Assembly: GCF_003576455.2 (NCBI RefSeq)
Contig: NZ_CP032869.1
Location: 2,108,001-2,172,000, forward strand
From: Mucilaginibacter celer
GTDB taxonomy: Bacteria > Bacteroidota > Bacteroidia > Sphingobacteriales > Sphingobacteriaceae
DNA length: 64,000 nucleotides
Direction: 5' to 3'
Below the pieces are notes generated by a model. That model searched no databases and had not been told where the DNA came from. It saw only the letters and a program-made list of their open reading frames with translations. Shown piece by piece: positions 1 to 8,766 of this stretch. Position 1 is the stretch's first letter, and every line of letters starts with the position of its first letter. Both the position numbers and the translations under genes were made by a program.

Positions 1-2
1 CG

Positions 3-2873
3 CTACTTATTAATATCAATGAGGTAGTGGTAAACACAGGCTATCAGAAGATAAGCCCCGAACGCCTGACGGGCGCAGTATCTACAGTGAGCAGGAGTAT
101 GATCGAACGGGTGGTGAGTACCGATGTTTTACGGCCCTTGCAGGATGTTGTCCCAGGCCTGATATTTAATCATGACCTCACCGCGGGACAAAACAGTATT
201 AGCATACGTGGTACCAGCACAATTTATGGTAATGCACAACCATTGATTGTTGTCGATAATTTTCCGTACGATGGCGATATCTCCAATATCAATCCCAATG
301 ATGTAGAAAGCGTTTCTGTATTGAAAGATGCCGCATCAGCTTCCATATGGGGTGCCCGTGCCGGTAATGGTGTTATCGTAATCACTACGAAGAAGGGGCG
401 ATTGGGTTCGCCGACACAGATTTCCTTTAATTCCAACCTGACGATTGGGGCAAAACCGGGATTATTCTACCAGCCAAAAATGTCTTCCGCTGATTTTATT
501 GATGTCGAAAAACTGTTGTTTTCTCAAGGCTATTATGATGGGCTCGAAAAAACGAGCGACCAATCACCCGTTTCACCGGTTGTCGATCTGCTTTTTAAGA
601 CCCGGAATGGCTTGGTTACTCAGCAATCAGCCGATCAAAGTATCGCAGTCATGAAAACTAAAGACATCAGGAACGACCTGGCCAAGTACTTCTACAGAAA
701 TAGCGTAAAGCAGCAATACTCCCTGAATATTTCGGGTGGAGGCGACAATAATCTTTATTACTTGTCAGCAGGACTTGATCGTAATCGCGAGAGCGAGGTG
801 CGAAATGATTTTTCAAGGGTGACGGTGAATGCTTCCAATACTTTTGACTTTCTCAATCATAAATTGTCTCTCAATACTGCCTTCAATTTCGTTTACAACA
901 AAGCTGCCGTCAATAGTAATATCAATGACCTGACCTGGAATAACGGCACTGCATTATATCCCTATGCGAGTCTCGCAGATGCCAGGGGAAACGCGCTACC
1001 GGTAGTTCGTGATTACGCCCTGTCTTTTATTAACGATCCCGCGCAACAGAAATTACTCGATTGGAATTATCGCCCGCTGGATGATCTCCGTCAGCAACAG
1101 AATTATTCCTACTCCCGGGACCTGCGGTTGCAGGGCGGATTGAAATACAAGATATTGTCCTGGCTGAATGCTAATCTGCAATACCTGTACGAGCGCTCGG
1201 AAAACAATAATGAGAACCTTCACAATGAGCAATCATACTTCACAAGGAATCTCGTTAACAGTTTTACCCAGGTTGCAGCAGATGGTAGCCTTTCCTATGT
1301 CGTTCCAAGAGGAAGCATTTTAGACACCTACAACAGCGTGCTGGAAAGTAACAATGTGAGGTTGCTGGTTAATGCTGATAAGAATTGGGATAACGTGCAC
1401 CATATTGAGTTCATGGGAGGAGCGGAGCTAAAAAGCGTCAATGTAAAAAGTGGCAATAACCGTAAATATGGTTATGATGAAGAACATGATTTAAACTCAA
1501 ATGTCGATTATGTCAATCTTTACCCTTTGTATTATAACCCGGGTTCGAAGACTAACGTCCCCAATTATATAACTAACGGGGACTTGACCGATCACTACAT
1601 TTCTTATTTTGCAAATGCAACCTATACATTCAACGACAAGTATATTGCGACAGCAAGCGGACGTGTCGATAAAAGCAATTTATTCGGTGTTAAGACCAAT
1701 CAAAAAGGAGTACCGCTTTACTCGGCTGGCTTGGCCTGGCGTATATCGAAAGAGAAATTCTATAACGTTTCATTTCTGCCCGATCTGAAGTTCAGGCTAA
1801 GCTTTGGTTACAATGGCAACATAGATAAAACGTTATCAGCATATACCACGGCTCAGTACTTTGGAAGTTCGGTTTCACAGATACGGCAGCCCTATGCGCA
1901 GATCATCAATCCACCAAATCCTGAGTTAAGCTGGGAAAGAGTTAAGATCATCAATGCCGGAATCGATTTTGCATCAAAAGGACGTCGTTTAAGCGGCTCG
2001 GTCGATGTTTATCAAAAAAATGGTATCAACCTGATCGGAGATATGCCTTTTGCGCCTTCCACCGGCATTTTAAGTTTTCGTGGAAATACCGCAGACACCA
2101 AAACTACAGGTATTGACATAAACCTCGTAACACAAAACCTGACAGGGCAATTCAAATGGAATACCGCGACGCTTTTTAGTTTCGTGCACGATGCGGTTAG
2201 CAGGTACCAGACTTTTTACAGCGGACAACAATATATCCAGACTCAAGGCATCCCTGTACAAGGGAGACCGCTCTACGCTATTTATAGTTATAAATGGGGT
2301 GGTCTTGATCACGATAGCGGCAATCCGCAGGGGTACCTTGACGGTAAATTGAGCCAGGGCTATGGATCGATTGTCAATGCTACCACGAAGGATAACATGA
2401 TTTACAATGGTTCTGCGAGGCCTGTATTTTTTGGTGCGGTGCGCAACAATTTTTCCTACAGGAACTTCTCGTTATCAGTTAGTATCAATTACAAACTGCA
2501 TTACTATTTCAGAAAACCATCTGTCGATTATACAACCGTACTTTCAGGAATTGGCGGTAACGGCGATTATAGCAAGCGCTGGCGGAAACCCGGTGATGAG
2601 CTGATCACGAATGTACCATCTGCGCCCGACCAGATCGATTATTACAGGGAGCATTTCTATACGTATTCATCCGCTCTGGTTGAAAAGGGCGATCACATCA
2701 GGCTCCAGGATATTCAGTTGGGTTATCAGTGGGGCAAAATATTCATTTATGGTTATGCAGACAATGTTGCGATGATCTGGAAGGCAACAAAAAGTGGTTA
2801 CGATCCCGATTATGTCGTGAGCGGTTATTTGCCGCCCCGTACAGTTTCACTTGGTTTAAGAAGCAGATTTTAA
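3..2873 (+). CDS. SusC/RagA-family TonB-linked outer-membrane protein, 5' end outside window
   Basis: Outer-membrane beta-barrel that, with its SusD partner, imports oligomers (glycans or peptides) using TonB energy. The frame is open to the left edge, so the signal peptide and carboxypeptidase-like domain lie outside; the visible part begins just before the plug (EVVVNTGYQ). The plug shows the family signature around [12 protein letters not shown], then [20 protein letters not shown] and [16 protein letters not shown]. The rest is barrel and ends in a terminal Phe (SLGLRSRF), the usual assembly signal. It lies 10 bases before the susD-like gene, so they form an operon. Substrate cannot be told from sequence. 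Confidence 0.95.
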   Translation, partial: LLININEVVVNTGYQKISPERLTGAVSTVSRSMIERVVSTDVLRPLQDVVPGLIFNHDLTAGQNSISIRGTSTIYGNAQPLIVVDNFPYDGDISNINPNDVESVSVLKDAASASIWGARAGNGVIVITTKKGRLGSPTQISFNSNLTIGAKPGLFYQPKMSSADFIDVEKLLFSQGYYDGLEKTSDQSPVSPVVDLLFKTRNGLVTQQSADQSIAVMKTKDIRNDLAKYFYRNSVKQQYSLNISGGGDNNLYYLSAGLDRNRESEVRNDFSRVTVNASNTFDFLNHKLSLNTAFNFVYNKAAVNSNINDLTWNNGTALYPYASLADARGNALPVVRDYALSFINDPAQQKLLDWNYRPLDDLRQQQNYSYSRDLRLQGGLKYKILSWLNANLQYLYERSENNNENLHNEQSYFTRNLVNSFTQVAADGSLSYVVPRGSILDTYNSVLESNNVRLLVNADKNWDNVHHIEFMGGAELKSVNVKSGNNRKYGYDEEHDLNSNVDYVNLYPLYYNPGSKTNVPNYITNGDLTDHYISYFANATYTFNDKYIATASGRVDKSNLFGVKTNQKGVPLYSAGLAWRISKEKFYNVSFLPDLKFRLSFGYNGNIDKTLSAYTTAQYFGSSVSQIRQPYAQIINPPNPELSWERVKIINAGIDFASKGRRLSGSVDVYQKNGINLIGDMPFAPSTGILSFRGNTADTKTTGIDINLVTQNLTGQFKWNTATLFSFVHDAVSRYQTFYSGQQYIQTQGIPVQGRPLYAIYSYKWGGLDHDSGNPQGYLDGKLSQGYGSIVNATTKDNMIYNGSARPVFFGAVRNNFSYRNFSLSVSINYKLHYYFRKPSVDYTTVLSGIGGNGDYSKRWRKPGDELITNVPSAPDQIDYYREHFYTYSSALVEKGDHIRLQDIQLGYQWGKIFIYGYADNVAMIWKATKSGYDPDYVVSGYLPPRTVSLGLRSRF

Positions 2874-2883
2874 TAATAAGAAA

Positions 2884-4221
2884 ATGAAAATAACATTCCT
2901 ATATATTACAGCACTATGCCTCCTGTCATCCTGTACAAAGGATTTCCTGGATAAGAAACCGGATAAATCACTGCTGGTGCCGACCGATGCTGCTGATTTT
3001 CAGGCAATCCTTGACAACTATAATATAATGAACGTCATGCCCGGCTTGGGTACCATTGCGAGCGATCATTATTACCTTCCAGGAAATGTAGTTAAAAGCC
3101 TGCTGCCTGTACAGCAAAACAGTTACCTGTGGAAAGATGATATTTTTGAAGGACAGACTGCCTCAGACTGGAATACGCCGTACAAACAGGTTTTTTATGC
3201 CAATGTAGTTTTGGACGGCCTGGCAGGTAAAGTAAGCGACGGAAGCAATGATAATTCCATCAATAACCTTAAAGGCAGCGCTTTGTTTTATCGCTCTCTG
3301 GCCTTTTACAATTTGTCACAAATCTTCGCAGCTACTTATGTCGAAGCTACTGCGGCGAATCTGCCGGGCATACCTGTCCGCCTGAGTTCAGATGTTAATG
3401 TAAAGGTTGGCAGAGGGACTTTAAAAGGCACTTATAAGCAAATTGTCGGTGACTTAATCTCGGCCTTAGCATTGTTGCCGGTAAAAGCCTCCTTCAAAAA
3501 CCGGCCATCTAAGGCTGCCTGCGCTGCATTATTGGCACGTGTATATCTATGTATGGGCGATTATAAGAATGCTGGTGCAATGGCCGACCAATGTCTCTCG
3601 ATGACCAATGAATTGTATGAATTTGATGATTTCGATCCGAACACTGATTTCCCATTTCCTGAGCCATTGCCGAATGATAATAAAGAGGTGCTGTTTTATC
3701 AGGGTTTCGTACCATACTCTTTTTTTTCCAGGGGAAGGATACTGGTAGATTCGAATGTTTACCGTTCCTATGCTGCGACCGATTTGAGAAAGCCAATGTT
3801 TTTTTACGAAATCGGGGCTACCGGTGTTATCTATTCCGGTTTCAACGGGATGAGCATAGATGAACAATACCTGATCAAAGCGGAGACCGCGGTGAGGAGC
3901 GGGGATGTGGCAACTGGCATTATGACGTTAAATGCATTGCTGCAAACAAGATATGAAAAAGGTACCTATAAAGCAATTGTCGCAAATGATCGCGACGCGA
4001 CCCTAAAGGTAATCTTGGAAGAGCGTAGAAAGGAATTGATTGGACGGGATTTAAGGTGGACAGATTTGAGAAGGTTAAATACGAATGAAGCTACGGCAAC
4101 CACATTGAAGCGGGTCGTAGAAGGGGTAACCTACTTACTGCCTCCAAATGATAAAAAGTATGTTTTCCCGATTCCTCCTGATGAAATTCAAAGAAGCGGA
4201 ATTGAACAGGATCCAAGGTAA
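2884..4221 (+). CDS. RagB/SusD-family nutrient-binding lipoprotein
   Basis: Surface lipoprotein that caps the SusC barrel and captures substrate. A short signal ends in a lipobox (LLSSC, Cys16). The mature N-terminus TKDFLDKKPDKS and the C-terminal VFPIPPDEIQ are typical of SusD proteins, and the middle is alpha-helical (TPR-like). At 445 residues it is on the short side for the family. It follows the susC-like gene by 10 bases and is closed by a strong hairpin. No hydrolase gene is adjacent, so a glycan target is not indicated; other targets such as peptides are possible. Confidence 0.93.
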   Translation: MKITFLYITALCLLSSCTKDFLDKKPDKSLLVPTDAADFQAILDNYNIMNVMPGLGTIASDHYYLPGNVVKSLLPVQQNSYLWKDDIFEGQTASDWNTPYKQVFYANVVLDGLAGKVSDGSNDNSINNLKGSALFYRSLAFYNLSQIFAATYVEATAANLPGIPVRLSSDVNVKVGRGTLKGTYKQIVGDLISALALLPVKASFKNRPSKAACAALLARVYLCMGDYKNAGAMADQCLSMTNELYEFDDFDPNTDFPFPEPLPNDNKEVLFYQGFVPYSFFSRGRILVDSNVYRSYAATDLRKPMFFYEIGATGVIYSGFNGMSIDEQYLIKAETAVRSGDVATGIMTLNALLQTRYEKGTYKAIVANDRDATLKVILEERRKELIGRDLRWTDLRRLNTNEATATTLKRVVEGVTYLLPPNDKKYVFPIPPDEIQRSGIEQDPR

Positions 4222-4222
4222 G

Positions 4223-4248
4223 AAAGGGCGGCATTTTGCCGCCCTTTT
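4223..4248. terminator. Bidirectional terminator between susD-like and DUF6520-like genes
   Basis: A 10-bp perfect stem (AAAGGGCGGC / GCCGCCCTTT) with a 5-base ATTTT loop. It has T bases after it on the plus side and A bases before it for the minus side. It lies between two convergent genes. Confidence 0.85.
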
Positions 4249-4251
4249 CAA

Positions 4252-4542
4252 TTAATTATTGATTGAAAATGTCCCGAGTGTTGCCCCGGCAGGGTCACTG
4301 CCGTTAGCGGGTTGTGTTGCAGCCTGAACAGTACAGCTGCTTGCACTCTCATCACAACGGTAGCTGTTGCTAACATAAGGGGCTGTGTCGTCCTCTGTTC
4401 TGCCGTCGATGTTCAGCCAAACGCCCGAAGATTGTTTCCCCCATAAATGGGTGTCTTTTTTTACTTCCGGCTTAGATGCATAAGCTGCACTTACACCTAA
4501 AACAATTGCCAGTACGGAAAGCTTAATATTTAACTTTTTCAT
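4252..4542 (-). CDS. Small exported DUF6520-like protein
   Basis: A protein of about 96 residues with a clear signal peptide (MKKLNIKLSVLAIVLGVSAAYAS) followed by a short polar region. The Met at 4542 is preferred to an upstream in-frame Met because it places Lys residues directly before the hydrophobic core. The mature part has two Cys in YRCDESASSC, probably a disulfide. The shape resembles the small exported DUF6520 family of Bacteroidota; that name is from memory, not a search. It precedes a MauE/DoxX-like membrane protein on the same strand, which would fit a redox-linked envelope role. Function unknown. Confidence 0.7.
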   Translation of the reverse strand: MKKLNIKLSVLAIVLGVSAAYASKPEVKKDTHLWGKQSSGVWLNIDGRTEDDTAPYVSNSYRCDESASSCTVQAATQPANGSDPAGATLGTFSINN

Positions 4543-4663
4543 TTCGATGTTTTGCTTTGTTAAATCAAAAAGCAACAAAAACTTTAGTTAATGATTAGAT
4601 TTATTCTTTATGGTAGGCTCGATAGCCTGCAGGCAGGCCTTGCCAGGAGCTGCTGTTGTTGTT

Positions 4664-5107
4664 TTATTTCGTTGCAGACCTCCTTTCTTTTTCAGGTGTT
4701 AATGATGCGATATTGAGTATTAGGCAGCCAACATTAAAGAAGAAATGCGTCTTCCAACCAATTCTTTCCAATATGCCACCACAGGAGCATGGGGTTCTAG
4801 GGAAGAAATGAAGGATAACAAGCGCAATGTAAATGGTGAATACTGCTAGCAGAAGTGCTGAGATCAGAAGGCCCGTTCTTCTCATGCCGGGGATTAGCAG
4901 AAGAAGTGCGGTGATCAATTCAATGGGAATAAGGGTTTTTACAACCAATTCTTTCAGCGTGGGCCAAAGTTCCTGGTTCCTGATCTGCCAGATAAAGGAA
5001 TGATAATTAATTGCCTTACTGAAAGCCGCGTAAACCCATAAGAAGATTAGTAATACATTGATTATCTCCCGGCCTATTTTTTCCTTGTGATTCATGTTTG
5101 ATAGCAT
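4664..5107 (-). CDS. MauE/DoxX-like redox-associated membrane protein
   Basis: A 147-residue protein with four predicted membrane segments: about residues 14-32, 54-72, 78-98 and 121-137. A Cys pair lies in PCSCGG before the last segment. MauE/DoxX-like proteins help handle disulfides or electrons at the membrane. A second possible start is Met5 (5095), which removes a short hydrophobic lead. It lies upstream of the DUF6520-like gene on the same strand, and the two may work together. Substrate unknown. Confidence 0.75.
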   Translation of the reverse strand: MLSNMNHKEKIGREIINVLLIFLWVYAAFSKAINYHSFIWQIRNQELWPTLKELVVKTLIPIELITALLLLIPGMRRTGLLISALLLAVFTIYIALVILHFFPRTPCSCGGILERIGWKTHFFFNVGCLILNIASLTPEKERRSATK

Positions 5108-5143
5108 GAATTAAAGGTAGGGGCGAGCAAATGACAGAAAATG

Positions 5144-5359
5144 TCACTCTTTTTCTTTGACCAGATATTTTTTTAATCGCTTATCATAAACGATGTTGTG
5201 GCCACGGTCGCGAAGGTGGTTGATCATTCTTTTGATCGTACGCGTACTGCAGCTGAAATTTTGTGCAACAACGTCAATAGACCGAAATCGGTTTTTCGTT
5301 ATTAGCTCCAATACGTAATCAAGACGTTTTTCGTACGATCTATAGTCCATTGCCTTCAA
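5144..5359 (-). CDS. Small DeoR/HTH_11-like DNA-binding protein
   Basis: A 71-residue protein that is little more than one winged-helix domain. The helix-turn-helix is at about residues 27-50 (SIDVVAQNFSCSTRTIKRMI), followed by a wing-like RGHNIVYDKRLKKYLV. This is the DNA-binding part of DeoR/WYL-type regulators without a sensor domain. It lies just upstream of the MauE-like gene on the same strand and may be a local regulator. Target unknown. Confidence 0.7.
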   Translation of the reverse strand: MKAMDYRSYEKRLDYVLELITKNRFRSIDVVAQNFSCSTRTIKRMINHLRDRGHNIVYDKRLKKYLVKEKE

Positions 5360-5478
5360 TTTCAGTTGACTGTATCGTCGTGAAATTGAAAAATGGTGAC
5401 GAAATAAATTACAACCAGTAGTTTTAATTTATTTAAAAAAGGTATTCTAAATGTCCCTTTGAGATGGAATCAGGTCTT

Positions 5479-5787
5479 TTAAAAGACCCCATCAGGAGTT
5501 CTGTTCTGTGACTTATTTTGCCAGAGCCCGCAAATTTTTGCGATCATCTTCCAAAAATACTCACCAACAATAGCCGTTCCGTATTTAGGTTTAGGCAACA
5601 GTCTGAACGGTGATATTTCAAGTATCTCAGCAATTTGATAGATTCTCCGTATTGTTAATTCTGTTTCATCTCTCTCTACTTTGGAATATGCTGCCTGAGA
5701 TATTTCGAGCGACCAGGCCATATATTCCTGACTGTATTGCTTCGCTAATCTTTCCAACCGAATCTTCTCTCCAATAGGTAGTGTCAT
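5479..5787 (-). CDS. XRE-family helix-turn-helix regulator
   Basis: About 102 residues from Met 5787, chosen over an upstream Met (5817) because MTLPIGEKIRLERLAK is the normal beginning of an XRE domain. The HTH covers about residues 5-65, including YSQEYMAWSLEISQAAYSKVE and the TIRRIYQIAEILEISP helix. The C-terminal tail has no recognised domain. It is divergent from the double-glycine peptide gene across about 130 bases, so it is a reasonable candidate regulator of that cassette (inference). Confidence 0.82.
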   Translation of the reverse strand: MTLPIGEKIRLERLAKQYSQEYMAWSLEISQAAYSKVERDETELTIRRIYQIAEILEISPFRLLPKPKYGTAIVGEYFWKMIAKICGLWQNKSQNRTPDGVF

Positions 5788-5814
5788 AATAATTAATATT
5801 AAATTAACAATAAG

Positions 5815-5822
5815 CAAATATA
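5815..5822 (-). promoter_or_regulatory. -7 box for the XRE gene
   Basis: TATATTTG on the minus strand matches the Bacteroidota -7 consensus TAnnTTTG, 28 bases upstream of the XRE start. A good -33 TTG at 18-20 bases upstream is not evident. Confidence 0.45.
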
Positions 5823-5917
5823 ATATATTAAAACTTTAGGTTGTACCCGCTGCGGAAAATGACTGTCACTTTTACAATAATTCCCAATAAGGGGAAGAAA
5901 CTTGAAAAAATTATAAA

Positions 5918-6085
5918 ATGAACGAACTTTCAGTGGTAAAATCTAAGAAATTGTCAGGAGGCGCTAGCGCTTGTGCGACAAGTATTGTTCTTTCCGCATC
6001 GATCGGTGGCCTGTTTGGCGGTGTTGGTGCCGTAGTCGGCGGGATCGCAGCAGCAGTGGGCCCAGCATGCCTGGGCATCCTCTAA
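5918..6085 (+). CDS. Double-glycine leader peptide, bacteriocin-like
   Basis: A 55-codon ORF. It has a 15-residue polar leader ending LSGG, with Leu at -12 and -4 relative to the cut as in C39-processed leaders. The 40-residue core is strongly Gly/Ala/Val-rich (GGLFGGVGAVVGGIAAAVG) and has two Cys (residues 19 and 51) that could form a disulfide. This architecture is that of class II bacteriocins or other C39-exported peptides. A perfect-stem terminator follows 8 bases after the stop. A C39 peptidase-transporter membrane protein lies 2.7 kb away on the same strand. The peptide reading is solid; antimicrobial action is inference. A signalling peptide is the main alternative. Confidence 0.8.
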   Translation: MNELSVVKSKKLSGGASACATSIVLSASIGGLFGGVGAVVGGIAAAVGPACLGIL

Positions 6086-6092
6086 TCCTAAG

Positions 6093-6123
6093 TATAGCCG
6101 GATTATTTCCGGCTATATCTTTA
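6093..6123 (+). terminator. Terminator after the double-glycine peptide gene
   Basis: A 10-bp perfect stem (TATAGCCGGA / TCCGGCTATA) with a TTATT loop, starting 8 bases after the peptide stop codon. The downstream bases are only moderately T-rich. Confidence 0.7.
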
Positions 6124-6726
6124 AAATAATAAACTCGCAGCAATTCCTCCAATCGCGCCGTACAAATGCAGGTCGTGATTAATTGCTTCATTTTTCTTCT
6201 TCCACTTATAATATGTTAGCATCGCGATATATAAAGGAGCGGTGTAAATATTCTTAACAGGTCCGAGAACCGCGATGTTCACTGCATGGCCAAATGGATC
6301 TAAAAGCATAAAAGCGAAAAGACAGCCCATTATACTTCCTGATGCCCCCGCACTTGAATAATTAAAGTTATTCCGGCTTCTTATTGTCGCAGTTATATTG
6401 GCAGTCAGCATGCTTATTGCATAAATAGTCAAAAAATGAAGGCTTCCGTGAACAGATTTTTTATTAAGCAGCTCTTCTAAATCTGAGCAAATAACATAGA
6501 AGGCTACCAGGTTAAGTATAAGGTGAACAAAATCTACATGTACGAAGTCAGATGTACACAAGCGATAGTATTCCCGCTTGTGTACGATAGTATATGGGTG
6601 AAGAATAAGTTTGTAGAAAAAAGCTTGATGATAAAATCCTATAACACTGATAAAAAGAATGGAGATCATTAATGTGTAAGTAGCAGGCGCAAGCGAAAAG
6701 GAATCGGGTAGAAAGTATTTAGTCAT
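6121..6726 (-). CDS. Rhomboid-family intramembrane serine protease
   Basis: A 201-residue polytopic membrane protein with the rhomboid catalytic pair: GASG with Ser129, and His187 in HLYGAIGG. The H-x3-N oxyanion element (His68, Asn72 in HLILN) is also present. About six membrane segments. Rhomboids cut transmembrane segments of other membrane proteins. It converges with the double-glycine peptide gene and was originally divergent from the 5-TM gene at 8084. An IS481-family element is inserted directly at its start codon, so its own promoter has been moved away. A link to peptide release or self-protection is speculative. Confidence 0.88.
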   Translation of the reverse strand: MTKYFLPDSFSLAPATYTLMISILFISVIGFYHQAFFYKLILHPYTIVHKREYYRLCTSDFVHVDFVHLILNLVAFYVICSDLEELLNKKSVHGSLHFLTIYAISMLTANITATIRSRNNFNYSSAGASGSIMGCLFAFMLLDPFGHAVNIAVLGPVKNIYTAPLYIAMLTYYKWKKKNEAINHDLHLYGAIGGIAASLLF

Positions 6727-6730
6727 AAGT

Positions 6731-7978
6731 TGTAATAGCCACTATTTGATCTGACAGTTGTGTGTTTTATAAGTTGTCAGATTGAATTTGTGAATATAGT
6801 TTTTTCTCGTGTAAATGCATCGACTCAGATTCTTCAGAGCCCTTTTTGTGAGGGCTCTGAAGAATCTGGTCATCGGCGAGCCTCTCCAATAACTTTTCCT
6901 GTGCCATTGGTATACTGTCGATGAGCGTTTGCATGGGCGTTTTACCAAAGCAGTATTTCCCGCTGTGTGTCCGTTCATTATTATAATTGTACATCCATCT
7001 GTCCAGATCTGCCTGGAGTTCAGCTATGCTGCGATAGATCTTTTTTCGAAAAGCGATAGCATAGAACTCATCCTGGATAGTGCGGTGGAAGCGCTCACAG
7101 ATTCCATTGGTTTGAGGGCTTTTAGCCTTTGTTTTGGTATGGTCTATATCTTCTATAGCCAGGTACAACTGGAATTCGTGCTGCTCTCTTGACCCGCAAT
7201 ATTCTGTACCTCTATCGGTGAGTATTCTTAATAAGCGCAGGTCATGATGCTCATAAAACGGCACCACTTTATCATTGAGCATCTCTGCCGCCACGAGTGC
7301 ATTCTTGCGGTCATATAGCTTGGTAAAGGCTACTTTAGCATAAGTATCGATAAATGTTTGCTGATAAATATGGCCGACACCTTTGATGTTACCGACATAG
7401 TAAGTGTCCTGTGCACCCAGATAGCCGGGGTGATGCGTTTCTATTTCGCCATGGGCTTTCTTTTCCTCTTTAGCCTTCTCCAAAGCAATTACCTGTGCTT
7501 CGGTTAATACTAATCCTTCCTGTGCCGACTTAGCTTCCAATGCCTTTAAACGAAGCTTGAATGTTTGCAGATCGTGGCGAAGCCATATGCTCCTTACGCC
7601 TCCCGGAGATATTAATATGCCTTGCTTTTTTAGTTCATTGGATACCCGCAACTGACCTAAGGCCGGCTGGTCTATAGCCATTTCAACAACGGCTTTTTCT
7701 ACATGCTCTTCTACCCGGTTCTTTAAAATCGGCTTCCGTCTGCTAATCTCTTGTAAGGCCAGTTCGCCACCTTGTTCGTAAAGTTCCTTGAACCTGTAGA
7801 AACTATCACGGGAATAGCCCATCACTTTACAGGCCTGTGATACGTTACCTAAATGCTGGGCAAGCTCCAATATGCCCATCTTGTTTTTGATGATCTTTGC
7901 TTGGGTTGTCATAATGCTAATCTCTGTTACGTGCGTTAATTAATCGTAACTGTCAGATTAAATTGTGACTATCTCACA
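6731..7978 (-). mobile_element. IS481-family insertion sequence, complete
   Basis: A 1,248-bp element carrying one transposase. The ends begin TG and end CA. The terminal inverted repeats of about 29-31 bp share ATAG-C/T-CAC-T/A-ATTT-G/A-ATCTGACAGTT, with a 2-base length difference. It is flanked by an exact 5-bp direct repeat, TAAGT, at 6726-6730 and 7979-7983, as expected for a target duplication. The left duplication overlaps the rhomboid start codon. Confidence 0.88.
6767..7912 (-). CDS. IS481-family transposase
   Basis: A 381-residue transposase. The N-terminal HTH (about residues 14-60, including [20 protein letters not shown]) is followed by an rve/DDE integrase core. The likely acidic triad is Asp in QDTYYVGN, Asp in [10 protein letters not shown] and Glu in [16 protein letters not shown]. 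The C-terminal [18 protein letters not shown] is typical of IS481. It is intact, and the element has matching ends, so it may still be active. Confidence 0.93.
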   Translation of the reverse strand: MTTQAKIIKNKMGILELAQHLGNVSQACKVMGYSRDSFYRFKELYEQGGELALQEISRRKPILKNRVEEHVEKAVVEMAIDQPALGQLRVSNELKKQGILISPGGVRSIWLRHDLQTFKLRLKALEAKSAQEGLVLTEAQVIALEKAKEEKKAHGEIETHHPGYLGAQDTYYVGNIKGVGHIYQQTFIDTYAKVAFTKLYDRKNALVAAEMLNDKVVPFYEHHDLRLLRILTDRGTEYCGSREQHEFQLYLAIEDIDHTKTKAKSPQTNGICERFHRTIQDEFYAIAFRKKIYRSIAELQADLDRWMYNYNNERTHSGKYCFGKTPMQTLIDSIPMAQEKLLERLADDQILQSPHKKGSEESESMHLHEKKLYSQIQSDNL

Positions 7979-8083
7979 TAAGTATTATTTTAAAATCATG
8001 CAATTACTTTAATTAATATTTTACTGTGCTCGGTAATTGTCTTTGGCCCGCATCAAACAGAAATTTACCTAAAAGTTTTAGGT

Positions 8084-8725
8084 ATGAATTCGATCGCGAA
8101 ATCCAGTATTTTTTATTTTTCTGTACTGCTGGCGCTGACTTATGTTTTAATCGCGCTGACAAATTATTACATCTTAACGCCCGATTTTTATCAGAGGAGC
8201 GGTAGTGCCTTGTCCGGAATTCCCGGCGGAGAAATCATTGTTTATGAAAATATGAAAAAGTGGATATATTTCTCTGAAGCAATATATCTGCTGATTAAAT
8301 TATTCGCCTTGTCGTTAATTTTTTACACTGCTCTGTTTCTTTCGGGTAAAACTGTGACGCTTGCTGCGATTTTTAAAATAATTGTATTGTCGGAATATAT
8401 ATTTCTGGTTCCAGCATTAATTAAGATCATCTGGTTTTATTTCTATTATCATGATCCTACATTAGCGGACTGGCACAAAACTTATGTGCTCTCCGCGTTA
8501 TCGATGTTTGATGCTGTTCCGGGGGACTGGTACTATGCTTTACAGACCTTAAATGTCTTTGAGGTGGTATATTGGTTTATCCTTGGTTTTGGAATATCAA
8601 CAGTAACAGGCATGTCCTATGATGCTTCTTTAAAAATTGTTGTCAGCTCATATTTACCCGCTCTTTTTATTTGGGTTTGTCTTGTAACATTCGTAAGCCT
8701 CATGTTTTTCCCAGGAACAGCATGA
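8084..8725 (+). CDS. Five-TM membrane protein of unknown function
   Basis: A 213-residue protein with about five hydrophobic segments, near residues 8-30, 65-86, 92-118, 150-175 and 186-210, and no recognised catalytic motif. The spacing is vaguely like Yip1-type membrane proteins, but this is not a firm match. It lies 41 bases before the C39 gene on the same strand, so the two are probably cotranscribed. It could be an immunity or accessory export protein for the nearby double-glycine peptide; that is inferred only from position. Confidence 0.7.
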   Translation: MNSIAKSSIFYFSVLLALTYVLIALTNYYILTPDFYQRSGSALSGIPGGEIIVYENMKKWIYFSEAIYLLIKLFALSLIFYTALFLSGKTVTLAAIFKIIVLSEYIFLVPALIKIIWFYFYYHDPTLADWHKTYVLSALSMFDAVPGDWYYALQTLNVFEVVYWFILGFGISTVTGMSYDASLKIVVSSYLPALFIWVCLVTFVSLMFFPGTA

Positions 8726-8766
8726 AACTTTACTTTATCTAAATTCTACATACTATACTGTCAAAT

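Noticed and set aside
5964..6191. 75-codon minus-strand frame opposite the double-glycine peptide
   Set aside because: It is a shadow of the peptide gene, its terminator and the rhomboid 3' end; the plus-strand peptide has a clear leader and core.
6744..7963. Shorter IS481 boundaries based on the ATCTGACAGTT match alone
   Set aside because: Extending outward reveals TG...CA ends and an exact 5-bp duplication at 6731-7978, which is a better definition.
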